Source: Podocnemis expansa
Lineage: Eukaryota; Chordata; Testudines; Podocnemididae
Direction of reading: 5' to 3'
Length of the DNA stretch: 64,000 nucleotides
Assembly: GCA_007922195.1 (NCBI GenBank)
Contig: ML681967.1
Span: 8,799,712 to 8,863,711, forward strand
Below are positions 23,600 to 33,939 of the stretch, one piece after another. The translations under genes were made by a program, and so were the position numbers. Under the pieces are notes generated by a model. It made no database searches and was not told where the DNA came from. It saw only the letters and a list, made by a program, of their open reading frames with translations. Every line of letters begins with the position of its first letter. Position 1 is the first letter of the stretch.

Positions 23600-23882
23600 C
23601 GCCCATAAGATAAAATAGTTCTGCGCTGCTTTCCTCTCCCCCTCTTTCCTTTTTGTCACCTCCGTGGTGGAGCGAAAGGATGCGGTTCTCTGCGCTGTCG
23701 AGTCCCTGATGCAGAGGCTTTCTGCGTGGGGAGCGGGAGCGGGGAGCGAGGGGCGGAGGGATCTGTGCAGGCCGGAGGCAGAGTGAGGCGGCTGTGCAAG
23801 TGAGGCCGAGGAGGCTGAGTGGGGTGAGGGGAGTGCGCGCTGGTGGGGGAGTCGCCTCTCCCGGAAAGCCGCCCTGCGCCAG
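23600..23882 (+). other. Possible noncoding first exon of a rightward gene
   Basis: Downstream of the promoter core the plus strand has a pyrimidine-rich block (CTTTCCTCTCCCCCTCTTTC, about 23,629-23,650) resembling a 5'-terminal oligopyrimidine start. A GC-rich segment follows, ending GCGCCAG with GTCAGT, a reasonable donor at 23,883. Start and end are inferred. A donor-like CAAGTGAGG at 23,797 is an alternative. Confidence 0.3.
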
Positions 23883-24411
23883 GTCAGTAGGAAGGGTCAG
23901 GGATGCCTCGGGATTCTCCTCCCCTTTCGCCGGGTGTGCGAGGGCCTCGCTGGGGAGGGGCGTCCCCGTTGCCTGGGTGTGAGGGGTAGAGGGCCCTGCC
24001 TGGGCGCCCAGACCCCAGGCAGCGGGGCAGGAAAAGCGCGTCCTCCTCCAGTTTCCCGCTTCCCAGCAGCTTTTCCCAACACCTGCTCCTCACTAGCTTC
24101 CCTTGTGAGGAGAGGAGTGGGGATGAGCTGGGGGCTCCTTGCTAGCGCGCATCCCCACAAGACACCAGAGGAAATGGGGGAGCTGCTCTGAGATAGGGCC
24201 CAGGCCTTGCTGCGAGGGCTAGAGTTTGCGGGGTTAGGGTTAGTTTGGGGGGGTAAGGGAGTGTCAGGGGTCTGGGGCCTCTTCTTTCATACAGCCTCCA
24301 CACCTGTTAAGGCACAAGGGGGGGGGTCAAAGGTGGTGATGGGACTTTAATTTCATTATTCGATAAACCTCAGCTCTCCCATGAGATCGTCTCTGCTGGA
24401 TGGGACTAACA

Positions 24412-24755
24412 GGGGGTTACTTACGGGTAACTGTCCTCCTTCGAGATGGGCTGCTCACATACATTCAGTTATGGGTGTCTAAGTGCCGCAGCGTGTGATA
24501 GCTCGGAAAGTCTTCAGCCTTAGCCTGTCAGGTCAGGGCATGCGGCTAATGCCCCTTCTATGCCGCAACCGTGGCTATATAGGTGACTGTGACCCTGACC
24601 TTCCCAGTCCCATATACCTTTGCCAACTCCATTAGCAGAGACGGTGGGAGGGGCCTGAATGTATGTGAGCAGCCCATCTTGAAGAAGGACGGTTACTAGT
24701 AAATAGCCCACCATTCTCCTTCGAGCGCTGCTCACATCATTCAGTTACAGTTGAC
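24412..24755. repeat. DIRS left inverted terminal repeat and internal complementary region
   Basis: The left end GGGTTACTTACGGGTAACTG continues CTCCTTCGAGATGGGCTGCT. It recurs in inverted form at 24,652-24,700 as CATCTTGAAGAAGGACGGTTAC. Directly next to that, CCATTCTCCTTCGAGCGCTGCTCAC (24,711-24,735) is the inverse of the right terminus near 30,460-30,490. An internal region complementary to both ends is the hallmark of DIRS elements and is used to rebuild the ends during circle formation. A TATA-like GGCTATATAGG is present near 24,572. Confidence 0.85.
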
Positions 24756-24843
24756 TGCTAGCTGTACCCATGGACAGTGGGAGGAGTTACAGTCTACCCA
24801 CACTGAGTACAGCTCTGCCCAGAGCGGCATCATCTCTAGCCTG

Positions 24844-25829
24844 TTAGGTGATGGCGTACTGCATCATGAATGTATTTATCGACAACCACGTAGCAGCCCT
24901 ACAGATCTCTTGGATCGGGACCTTAGTAAGGAAGGCTGTAGAGGATGCTCCGGCCCTGGTAGAGTGGGCTCTAACAGTTCGTGGAAGGGGCATGTTCAAC
25001 CTTCCGTAGCAGTCTTTAATGTAGTTCACAATCCATTTAGAGATAACTGTGAGGATACTGGTAAACCCCTCTTATGTTTGGCAACCACCACAAACAGTTG
25101 GGGGGGGGGGGTCTGGCGGAATGGGTGGGTGTGCTCGATGTAAGTTAGAAATGCTCTCCTCACATCCAGTGTATGCCATCTCATCTGGTTCTGTGTAACC
25201 TGGGGGTCTGGATAAAAAACTGGAAAGCAGATTTCCTGGTCAAGGTGGTGGCCACCTTAGGGAGGAAGAATGGGTGGTGACGTAAAACCACTTTATCTGG
25301 GTAGAACCTCGTATATGGGGGTTCCAAGGAGAGGGCTTTCAACTCCGAAACCCTTCAAGCAGAGGTGATTGCTATTAAGAAGGCTACCTTCCAGGACAGG
25401 ACCAGGAGGGTGGCTGAGTTCAAAGGCTCCTAAGGTGGTTCTGTCATTGCCCGGAGGACGATATTTAGGTCCCAAGGCAGGGTGGGCTTATGAGGTTGGG
25501 GAAAAATTCTCTCCCCGCCTTTTAGGAATCTGATGGAGGTGAGATGGGAGCAAACTGATTGCCCATCCACACTCTTGTGGAGAGCTGAGATTGCTGCTAA
25601 ATGGACTCTCAGGAAGAAGAAAGGCCTTCTTCTTTGTGGTCAAGTAGATAGTTGAGGATCAGGTATATCGAGGCTGATGTAGGGTCTACACCTTTGTCCT
25701 GAGCCCAAATGGAGAATTGCTTTCATGTGGCTGTGTACATGGACCTGGTGGATGGTCTTTTGCTACCAACCAGGACTTTCTTAACCCTGTCGGAGCAGAA
25801 GCTCTGCTTGCTGAGCCAGAGAGCCTGCA
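24844..25829 (-). pseudogene. DIRS tyrosine recombinase, C-terminal two thirds, frameshifted
   Basis: Minus-strand pieces in different frames give a recognisable tyrosine recombinase. Near 25,640-25,790 is the N-terminal core-binding part, with STRSMYTAT and FSIWAQDKGVDPTSASIYL. Near 25,560-25,620 is VHLAAISALHK. At 24,844-25,029 the catalytic part reads RAHSTRAGASSTAF followed by IQEICRAATW and a tyrosine in FMMQY. The H-x-x-R dyad, tryptophan and downstream tyrosine fit the family. Its role is site-specific integration of the circular cDNA. Frameshifts and stops between the parts show it is inactive. The SINE at 25,830-25,938 separates it from the RNase H side. Confidence 0.85.
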
Positions 25830-25938
25830 AATAGTGTAGTGGTTAGCACATCTGCATTACAGGGAGAAGGTCCTGGGTTCAAACCTCAGGGTTTGGACTT
25901 GCTATCATGAGGTCCCTTCTACTCCTACTATTCTATTC
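25830..25938 (+). mobile_element. tRNA-derived SINE with CR1-like tail, inside the DIRS element
   Basis: TAGTGGTTAGCACATCTGC (A-box region) and GGGTTCAAACCTC (B box) head the copy. It ends ATCATGAGGTCCCTTCTACT with a TATTCTATTC tail. Same family as 8,955-9,068. DIRS coding sequence continues on both sides, so the SINE inserted after the DIRS element. Confidence 0.85.
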
Positions 25939-25948
25939 ATCCAAGCTA

Positions 25949-26717
25949 TCAGGTGTAGGCAGCCTGGGTCTGGATGCCAAAGGCACCCTGAGTCAAGAGG
26001 TCCGCCCACTGTGGGAGATGGAATGGGATCTCTATGGACATGTCCTGCCGGAGTGGGAACCAATGCTGAATGGGCCAGTCCAGAGCTATTAGTATTATGT
26101 TCATTCTGTCCCTGTCAATTTTCAGAAGAACCCTCTGTATCAGGGAGACGGACAGGAAGGCATGCATCAGGGGCCCCAACCACTTGATGAGGAAGGCATC
26201 GATGAGAGAGCCCTCCTCCCAGCCCCTGAAGGAGCAGAACTGGGAACATTTGCGGTTCTGCCATGTCGTAAACAAGTCTATCTGGGGGGGACCCCATTTG
26301 TCTATAGGGAGGGAGAACACCTTGTCGTGGAGGGACTGCTCATGGTTTGCTAACAGTTTTCTGCTTAGCGAGTCTGCTAGCCTGTTGTCCAGCCCCAGTA
26401 GGTGGGAGGCCACTGGGATATAAGTTGTGTCGTATGGGCAATTCCCAGAGTTTGCATGCCTCCTCTCAGAGGGGCGGGGAGTAGAACCCTCTCGCCAATT
26501 CATCTAGAACACGGCTGTGGTATTGTCCGTGAGGATCTGGACTGACCTGCCCCATATCTTGTCCAGGAAGGTCATGCAAGCTAGCCTGAGGGCCCTTAGT
26601 TCCTTCACATTTATATGGAGAGGACCATCCATGTGGGACCAGAACCCTTGGGTGGAGTGTCCCCCAGAGATGTGGGCCCCCCCATCCTGTGTTCGAGGCA
26701 TCTGTTATTAAGGTCAC
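25949..26717 (-). pseudogene. DIRS RNase H and linker to the recombinase
   Basis: At 26,466-26,717 a minus-strand frame reads ITDASNTGWGGPH, the RNase H signature of DIRS elements, and an overlapping frame gives HINVKELRALRLA. At 25,949-26,503 the linker follows with NRLADSLSRKL, KWGPPQIDLFTTW and DRMNIILIALDW, all typical of the segment between RNase H and recombinase. The two frames differ, so at least one frameshift has occurred. RNase H removes the RNA template during cDNA synthesis. Confidence 0.85.
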
Positions 26718-26718
26718 T

Positions 26719-26981
26719 GGCTATGTCCACACTGGAGGGCTCTGTTAAGTTGACTTTAAGTTGATTTAACAAAGCCTATAGTGTAGGCAACCCTATCTAC
26801 AATGTGTTAAGTTGACTTAATAAAGTTGACTTTAATGCTTAAGTTGACTTTAAGGGCTGGAGTTAAGTCAACTTCAGCAAGTGCTAAAGTTGACTTAAGA
26901 AAAGTCCAGTGTGGACATGTCTTTCCTTAAGTCGACTTAAGAGAGGATAAGTCAACTTAAGACTCCAGTGTAGACGTACCC
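26719..26981. mobile_element. Harbinger-like MITE inserted in the DIRS element
   Basis: The ends GGCTATGTCCACACTGG and (reverse complement) GGGTACGTCTACACTGG align base by base over 17 positions. A 3-bp duplication ACT flanks it at 26,716-26,718 and 26,982-26,984. A 3-bp duplication and these termini fit PIF/Harbinger MITEs. The interior is a series of AAGTTGACTTTAAG units in both orientations. It lies exactly between the RT and RNase H coding parts of the DIRS element. Confidence 0.8.
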
Positions 26982-26984
26982 ACT

Positions 26985-28047
26985 GAGGGCCTGGGGTCTT
27001 TGAAGGGGTTGCCCCCATGCAAAATGGGGATTCCTCCAAACCTGAAGTGTCCCCAGAGTGTCCTGGGGAACAGACAGTACCTTGTTCAGGGAGTCCTTCC
27101 ATATGTGGAGCACTGTGGAAAGCCAGATCTGGAAAGGCCTCATTCTCAGGCGTGCCATCTGGATCACTGAGGTGGAGGCTGGTATGTGGCCAAGGAGCTG
27201 CTGGCACTGGCGGGCCGTAGTCACAGGGGACATTTGCAGCTCCATAATGATGGTACAGATGGACTGAAATCTGGAGAGGGGTAGGAATGCTGACCCCTTG
27301 AGAGTGGCTAGAACTCTGTTTTGAGATAGGTGGAGCTTTGACTTTTCTTGATTTATGTGGAGGCCTAGATAGTTGCAGAGCCTCACTACCACTCCAATGT
27401 GGAGGTCTACTTGGGAGCTCGATTTCCTGACTATTAACCAGTCATCTAGATATGGGTAAATTCTTATGCACTGTCTGCGCAGGTACGCTGTGACCGGCAC
27501 CATGCACTTTGTGAACTCTCTGGGGGCCGGGGAGAGAGGTGGACTGGAAGCGGTCGTTTGCCACCATGAATCTTGGGAGCTGCCTGTGGCAGGGCCTTAT
27601 GGCTATGTGAAAGTAGGCATCTTTTAGATTGAGGGTTGCAGACCAATCCCCAAGAGACAGAGACGTAAGGATCTGTGATAGGGAAACCATGTGGAGCTTT
27701 ATATTCTTTACATGCTTGTTTAAAGCTCTGGAGGTCTAAAATGGATCAAAGGTCTGCGCTGGATTTTGGGACCAGGAAGTATCGGGAGTAAAACCCTTTT
27801 CCCCCACTCCCACTTGGGAACTTTTTCCATGGCTCAGAGAGAGGAGTTTCTGGCACTCGATCTCAACGAGAGGGGACAGTTCCTGGTTTTCAAGGGTTGG
27901 ACGAGGGGGCGGTTTCCTGTCCTGAGGAATTGAAAGAAACTGAATACAATACCTCTCCGTGACTGTCTCGAGGACCCACTGGTCGGATGTGATGTTGGCC
28001 CAGTGGTGTGTGAAGCGGTGTAAGCGATTGGGGACCGGTTGGGTCAT
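26985..28047 (-). pseudogene. DIRS reverse transcriptase, frameshifted
   Basis: Minus-strand pieces in order: the N-terminal part (27,736-28,047) with SDQWVLETVTERYCIQFL; the palm start (27,442-27,690) with GDWSATLNLKDAYFHIAI; and the catalytic part (26,952-27,503) with IYPYLDDWLIV, where YLDD is at about 27,441-27,452, followed by LCNYLGLHINQEKSKL and QQLLGHIPAS. These are the usual DIRS reverse transcriptase motifs. The pieces are in different frames and the end is interrupted by the MITE at 26,719-26,981, so it is not functional. Confidence 0.88.
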
Positions 28048-28059
28048 GGGTTCGCTGCC

Positions 28060-30292
28060 TGTATAGTAACCGTCAAAAACTGTTTCTCCTCCAATGAGTG
28101 TTTGGAGGCCTGCCCATGCCTACCCAATTGCAGAGCATGGGACTTCTCACCCTTCCCCAAATGGACCTTGTCCATATCCATATTCCCAAGAGGGTGCTGG
28201 GGAAAAGTGGGGGGACCTCAAGAATGGACTCTGCAGTTGAATCTGTTGTTAAGTGCTGAAGTTGTTGAAGGAGTTGATGAGGTTTTAGAAAGTGTCTGTT
28301 AGGTTGCAGGGTGTAAATCCCCAGTGACTGGAGCATGGCTCTTGAGTCTTTCATGCCATGGAGCTTCACGTCCGTGGACTTGGCGAAAAGGTCAGGGCCG
28401 TCAAATGGGAGGTCCCGAATAGTAAGCTGCAGCTGAAGTGTTAGACCTGAGCCCTGTAGCCAGGCTGAGCAACACAGTACCACAGCCAATGCTGTCGTAC
28501 GAGCGGCTGTGTCCACGGCATCCCAGATGGCCGTCAGAGCATCTCTGGATGCCATTTCCCCTTCTTCGAGCATCGTGTCAAAGTCCCAAGGTGATCCTTT
28601 GGGATAACGGTGCAGAAGCCTTGCATGGCATCCCAGAGGTTAAAGATATACCTTGTCGTAAGGGCTGAGTGGTTTGCTATGCGCAGCTGAAGGGCTGCTG
28701 TGGAGTAAGCCTTCCTGCCGAGCAGGTCGAGTTTCCTTGCCTCATTTTTAGGGGTGGAACTGGGTTGGCCTTGCCTCTCTTTCTGGTTTATGGCGTCAAT
28801 GACCAGTGACCCCGGAGTGGGGTGCTGCAACAGGAACAAGAACTTGTCCTGAGGGACATGGTACTTATGGTCTGCGACCCTTAATACCCGCGGAATCGAG
28901 GACAGGGTTTGCCAACGGGCCTTGACGATGCTGTATACCCCTTCGTGGAGCAGGACAGACACCTTAGCAGGTGGGGCCCTACAGCTGACATCAAAGAGGG
29001 GATTAGTCTCCTCTTGGACAACCCTGAGCTCCAGGTTCAGGTTTGCTGCCATGTGGTGTAGCAGCTCCTGGTGGGCATGAGAGTCCTCATGACAGGTGAT
29101 TGGTCTCTCAAAAGGTATACTCATTGGGTGAGGAGGAAGAACAGGCCCGTGATCTACTATGACGTGTGGAGTCAGGATTGGGCTCATCATCCGAGAATTC
29201 TGAGTCCATGACCTGCGAGGGGGACTGGACAGAGTGGTGCCGTGAGACTATGGTATCATCAGTCACCATGTCCAGCCAGTTGGGTGACCAGTTGTTAAAA
29301 GATGCTTTGAACTCCAGGTGGCAAAGAGGAGAACAGCCTTGACTAGGTCGCGGTGCAGTTTCTGGATAGGGAAGACCCCACTGGCCCGGCTGGTCCCGAT
29401 GATCTTTTCTTGCAGTGAGGGAGAGTGCTTATGGTGCCATTTCCCTAAATGCTTTCCTATCCTTATTGCCATCTTGAGTGGAAAAGAGTGGACTGAGGCT
29501 GGAAGCGAAGTCGACACCAAGCTGGGGGAAGGGGCCCCCGAAGCTTGGGAGCACAGCACCGACACATCCCAGGGGGAGCATGGGGAGGAGGCCGGGGAGC
29601 AGTCTTCAGCGGATTGCGGTACCAGTGGTGGGCTGGGCGGCACTGGGTTGGCTGGGAAGCAGTCCCCAGTGCCGGATTGCAGTACTGGTGGTGGGCTGGG
29701 TGGTACCAGGTTGGTGGGCAGTACTGCTTCCTGTGCCAAGTGGGCTCCCAGTGCTGCAGTTGGCATCGAGCTGAATTTCTTCCATGATGCTGGAACACAG
29801 GCTGGGGAACATGCCCGCATCATCGCAGCGGCCTGCGGTGTCGACAGTGCCGTTGGTGGTGCTGCTCTCGGTTTGGTGCTGGCTTGGTTTGGCAACCAAA
29901 GTGTTCAGTGCCCTGACAGTACCGACAGGGGCACTGACCAAGACTTTGGGCTCAGCACCAAAGAACAGTCCCGGGGTTCCAGTGCCCAGGCCGATCAGTG
30001 AGCCAGCGGAGCACTCAGGGCTTGGGCAGCATCAGGCTTACATGCTACTGCCAGCAAGGGATCGGAGGCGCAGCTCTCTGTTCTTGCAAGTCCTCCTTTT
30101 GGAGAACTGGCAGAGAGGGCAGCTCTCGGTGAGATGGGACTCACCCAGGCATGCGAGACATTTATCATGTGGGTCATTGAGCAGGAGGAAAGCTTTGTAG
30201 CATCCTAAGCATGGTTTGAAACCAGGCATCTTGAATTTTGCGGTAGAAGACAGGCACTTGCTTACACAAGTTTCTGGCTGATCCAAAACCAT
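28060..30292 (-). pseudogene. DIRS gag-like protein, frameshifted
   Basis: The minus-strand reading begins near 30,292 or 30,229. A cysteine-rich N-terminus (CLGCYKAF, HDKCLACLGESH, CPLCQF) looks like a zinc-binding knuckle of the C-x2-C ... H-x2-C-x2-C type. A variable region rich in proline and serine follows (29,263-29,941). The conserved part is at 28,534-29,190, with LDLLGRKAYSTAALQLRIA and TRYIFNLWDAMQGF. The end is at 28,073-28,573, with AVDTAARTTALAVVL. The same blocks occur in the second DIRS element (LDLLGHKVYSSLAFQLQVA and AVDTAAHTMALAVTL), confirming gag identity. Several frameshifts. Confidence 0.82.
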
Positions 30293-30493
30293 TGCTGAGG
30301 GTGGAAAAAGGATCTAGGAGGGTCGGGCTTACAGTCACCTGTATAGCCACAGTCACAGGGTAGAGGGGTTGTTGGCCACGTGCCCTGACCTAACAGGCTA
30401 AGGCTAAAGACTTTCCGAGCTACCGTGTGCTGCGGCACGTAGACACCTGTAACCGAATGATGTGAGCAGTGCTTGAAGGAGAACAGTAAGATT
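30290..30493. repeat. DIRS right inverted terminal repeat
   Basis: Read on the minus strand, the end runs CTTCAAGCACTGCTCACATC followed by ATTCGGTTACAGGTGTCT. It matches in inverted orientation the left repeat (GGGCTGCTCACATACATTCAGTTATGGGTGTCT) and then GTAGCTCGGAAAGTCTTTAGCC-like sequence. A TATA-like GGCTATACAGG near 30,340 on the minus strand could drive the gag transcript. Confidence 0.8.
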
Positions 30494-31690
30494 TGAGAGT
30501 CCACTCATGATGGGGAGCTTTAACTGCTAGTTCCTGTAGGATGTGTGCTTTTAGTCCTCATGTTTGCAGAGGAAAAATCTAACAAACCTGTACGCTCTTC
30601 TTCAGGTAGATTGTGCTGGGCTGTCTCAGAGCTCACTTGGTGCAGAATAAAATGGAAGAGACTGGTTAGTTGCACTGTTACTGTTGGGGGACCATTGGGC
30701 CAGCAATAAAACAAAGTGAGAATAATACCACTACCACTGCTGTTTCTGCATAGAACAGGCCTCAACAAATCGTATGCTTCAAGTTACCATGGTGCCTATG
30801 ATTTTGCTCTGGTGCCTAAGATGACCAGGTTGAAGGCCTCCCCACCCAACCAGCAGAGCATCCCAGGCTTTTGCCACTGAAATAAACTCTGTCCCCCCCA
30901 CCCCCCACCCCAGTTAAAAAAAAGCCGCTACCAGCATCTTTTCTGGTGGCCTTGGGGGAAGCAGAAGAGATGGTGGTGCTCTCCCTCTCCAGTGCCATTG
31001 TCTCCTCCCCCCCGCCACCAAAAAAAATAGCCACCGCAGGCAGCTCTTGCAGCAGCATGGGAGAGAGGGGGCATGGCTGTGGGGGCTTGGGGAGAGATAT
31101 AGGTGCTAGAGGAGGAGTGCTCTGCTATCCCCCCCGCCCCCCCAAAAGAGCTGCTGGCAGTGGCTTTATTTCAATGGTGAGGTAGGGGATTGCCACCAAA
31201 AGGAGCTATGGCTTTGCAGAGGCTGGGTGTCTCCTCTGCCAATGCCTATGGGCCCCGATTGTTTTGGCTTATCACTAGGTGTCTGGAGAATTATGAGCGG
31301 TGACTGAGCTATTGAAAGAGAGAGAACTCTGGAATATGCTAGAAGGTGTATGGGGTAGTAGAATTCCATCTATTTTGCTGCGGAAGCATAGAAATACATC
31401 CTTGTACCCTCTCTTGGCAGCCAGGAAACTATGTGGAGGGGAGAGAGAATGAACCGTTTGAAGTGAGAAGCAGCTGTAGATTTACTAAACACCCATCTGG
31501 CGGCTAATATGAAGACAGGGATAGCACTCATCTTCCTTTTCCCAGCATATGAAGGCTGGCCTTCTTACTGAGGCATTGCCTCTGAAATTTGCTGAAGGAG
31601 GGTGAGCATGTTTCTCAGATGTATGGATACTAGGCAGGCCTCTTGTTCATAGGTGATTTGGTAAAACTTTTCAAGGCCTAATTACCCTTC
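30494..31690. other. Mixed-composition DNA, unclassified
   Basis: GC-rich around 30,800-31,260 with poly-C runs (30,893-30,912; 31,130-31,143), otherwise AT-rich. Sentence-like open frames here are short and have no motifs. No terminal repeats found. Confidence 0.35.
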
Positions 31691-32790
31691 TTTTACAAGA
31701 TGTGGAAAGTGGGGTGTAGGCATGCGTTCAATTCACCCCACCGGGGGGGAGGTGCCCCTGGTGGGTAATTCTTCGTTCAAGTCGTCTAGAAAAACCCGCC
31801 CTTCACCTAATGGGAGGGGCAGGTAGTTTGTTCTACCCCCACGAGGGGGCAAGCAGTAATCCAGGGGCCAGGTACAACAGTTCTCCCGGTGGCCCTGGAA
31901 CCCTTACTAGGGTGACCAGTCAATGAGTCTGGTGGCAGTCGGGTTCAGTGAGGTTGGAGACAAATCAGGGTCGCCATCTTGACAAAAGGGGAGGGGGGGG
32001 ACGACACAGGCCCACCCTGCTCCACTGCTTCCCAGCCCAGGGCCCTAGCAGCGCCCGGACGTGCAGGCAGTGGGGTCAGCAGGGTCCTGACCGCAACGCG
32101 CTGACCCCAGTGCAGAGTAGACTTCCCCTGGGCTACTGCCATCCCCGTCTCCCATCAGTACCTCGGCTGCGCCTTCCTCGGTGGCGTCGGGGTACTCGCT
32201 GAGGGGTACTGCATACAGGCCTTCCTAGGCATCAGGTGGCAGCAGGTCCGGAAGTTCCAGAGCAACTACCATCTCCTCTGGTAGCAGTCCTGGGCACTCC
32301 TCCTGGTCGAGGGCGAGGGGAAGCTCCTCCAGGTTTTCTTCTGCAAAGGGGTCTGTGTCAAGCAGGGCTAGGGGCAGTTCCTCCAGGTCCTCACCAGCCA
32401 GGGCAGTGGGTGGTTCCTGGCATTCCGGGCCCTGTGAGTAACCCAGAGGGCACCACAGTTTGGGGGGCCACACTGGGTCCCTTTCCTGTGGCAGAGGGTC
32501 TTTCCACTGGGCACCCACCATGGGAGGCCTGAGCCAGCCATCCCGGTAAAAGTTGGGAGGCTAGGGGGTACAGCCCAGGCTCCCTGGCTGGAGGAAGGGC
32601 TGAGGCTGCAGAGACTGAGCAAGGCTATCCTTCTCCTCTGGCAGCCAGAGCTGAACTGAGCTCCTCTGCCTGCCTTTCATACTACCTGCCCCGCCTCTTC
32701 CCCTCCTGCTTGATTGGCAGTTCTGTGAGGGCAGCCATCTTGGCTCCTGCGGGGGCAGCCATCTTGGCGCCTCCTTACATGGGGCATAAA
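31691..32790 (-). repeat. Unclassified GC-rich repeat-like region with an acidic ORF
   Basis: A sharp GC-rich island in AT-rich surroundings, without the CpG density of the promoter at 23 kb. On the minus strand 32,225-32,521 encodes a short acidic stretch with a repeated unit (LEELPLALLDTDPF and LEELPLALDQEECPG). Twin copies of GGCAGCCATCTTGG lie at 32,732-32,745 and 32,755-32,768, and GC-rich hairpins lie near 31,738-31,870. It could be a 5' part of a retroelement (gag/UTR) or a decayed gene. I cannot assign a family. Confidence 0.4.
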
Positions 32791-33939
32791 GGAGGGACTT
32801 AAGGGCACATAGCAAATCAGTGGTAGATCTGGGAATAGAATTTGAGAGCGCACGAACTGTCTCCTTAGAATGTTGCTGTGTGATTCCTGAAAATCTATTT
32901 CTAACAGCATGTTAAAAATAGCTACTTCTTTGATGGTTACAATGGTTATTTGAAACGTTAGGAAACTGTAAAAGACAGGACTGAGCATGGCATCATGCTA
33001 GTCAGCTGCCACTTCAATATGAAAGGTTAATGCCATTTTTAAAAAACAATTTTAATATTTTCTAACAATTCCTGGCAGAGAGGACTCTCTATATTAACAT
33101 ACTTTGTTTTTTTAAAAACATCTCCTATCCAGTGATTACAAATGCTTTGCAACTGTTAAAGATTATCCTCATTTTAAGGTTGGAGAAATTGAGTCAGATA
33201 GTTTGACTTTTATGTGTGACGCAAAAAGCGTGGTAGAATTGGGTTTGGAATTCTTGATTCCAAATACTTAACTTACCATATTTTTCTGTGGTTTTCGCTT
33301 AAGTCTATCAGCCCATGGTTTGAAAGGGTTACAAGAAACTTTGTAGCTGGAGAAAACTCTGCTATCCCAGAGGCAGTTTTGGAAGATAAGCTTTACAGGC
33401 TGGCCAACAATGAGGCACAGGGACAACAAATTGGAAGAAAGCTCAGTTCCTCTGCCACTAACAGCTGATGAGTGGAGTGGATGAGGAGACTAAACTTTCC
33501 ACCACTAATACATACCTGTCACAGTGTCGCTAATATCTCCAAGTTTCACTTTTTGTATCACATATAACTGGGGGTGGTGAGGAGTCTTTCTGTCTAGAAT
33601 CTCTTTGCCATTATTTTTCTCTTGCAGACTACTAGTTTTATTCTACCTCTGCTTTCCCAATTTTTATTCGTTTATTTATTCTAAAGGAAAGTTTTTCCCC
33701 TGTGAAATACCCCTAGGGCTTGCATTAGCTGCCTCTGTGGCTAATTGTTTTCTAAGGAGTGACTGTTCAAACTGGAAATTTTTGACAGTTTCACTGGTAC
33801 ACACAAACTTTGTTGAATGGCAGCGGTGAAACTGTTCAGCTTTTGCCCTGCTGCTGGAGAGCCAAAGTATAGTTATAAACATTTATGAAACAGCTCCTAC
33901 CCAGAGGCCTGGAAGGTAAGGTAAAAAAGTTACAATTAA
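32791..33939. other. AT-rich noncoding stretch
   Basis: No gene or repeat border seen. Confidence 0.4.

Larger units (their letters stand above)
22780..24240. promoter_or_regulatory. CpG island, probable bidirectional promoter
   Basis: This is the only stretch in the window dense in CG dinucleotides without being an evident repeat. It contains an inverted CCAAT box (GATTGG, 23,414-23,419), a YY1-like CAATATGGCGCTG (23,432-23,444), a ZNF143/THAP11-like element (23,506-23,524), many GGGCGG-like boxes, and splice donors pointing outward on both sides. No TATA box is obvious, although TTTAAAAATG lies near 23,551. CpG-island promoters of this type usually drive housekeeping genes, often divergently. 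Confidence 0.75.
24412..30493 (-). mobile_element. DIRS-type tyrosine-recombinase retrotransposon, nearly full length, about 6.1 kb
   Basis: It has all the parts of a DIRS1-like element: inverted terminal repeats at 24,412-24,650 and 30,290-30,493, an internal complementary region at 24,651-24,755, and in minus-strand order gag, reverse transcriptase, RNase H and a tyrosine recombinase. DIRS elements replicate through a circular intermediate and insert by recombinase action, so no LTRs, no integrase of the DDE type and no target duplication are expected, and none are seen. The coding parts are split by frameshifts and by two later insertions (26,719-26,981 and 25,830-25,938), so the copy is dead. 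A diverged second family is at 48.6-52.97 kb. Confidence 0.9.

Noticed and set aside
24751..30200. Plus-strand frames opposite the DIRS element
   Set aside because: They are shadows of the minus-strand gag, RT and recombinase readings.
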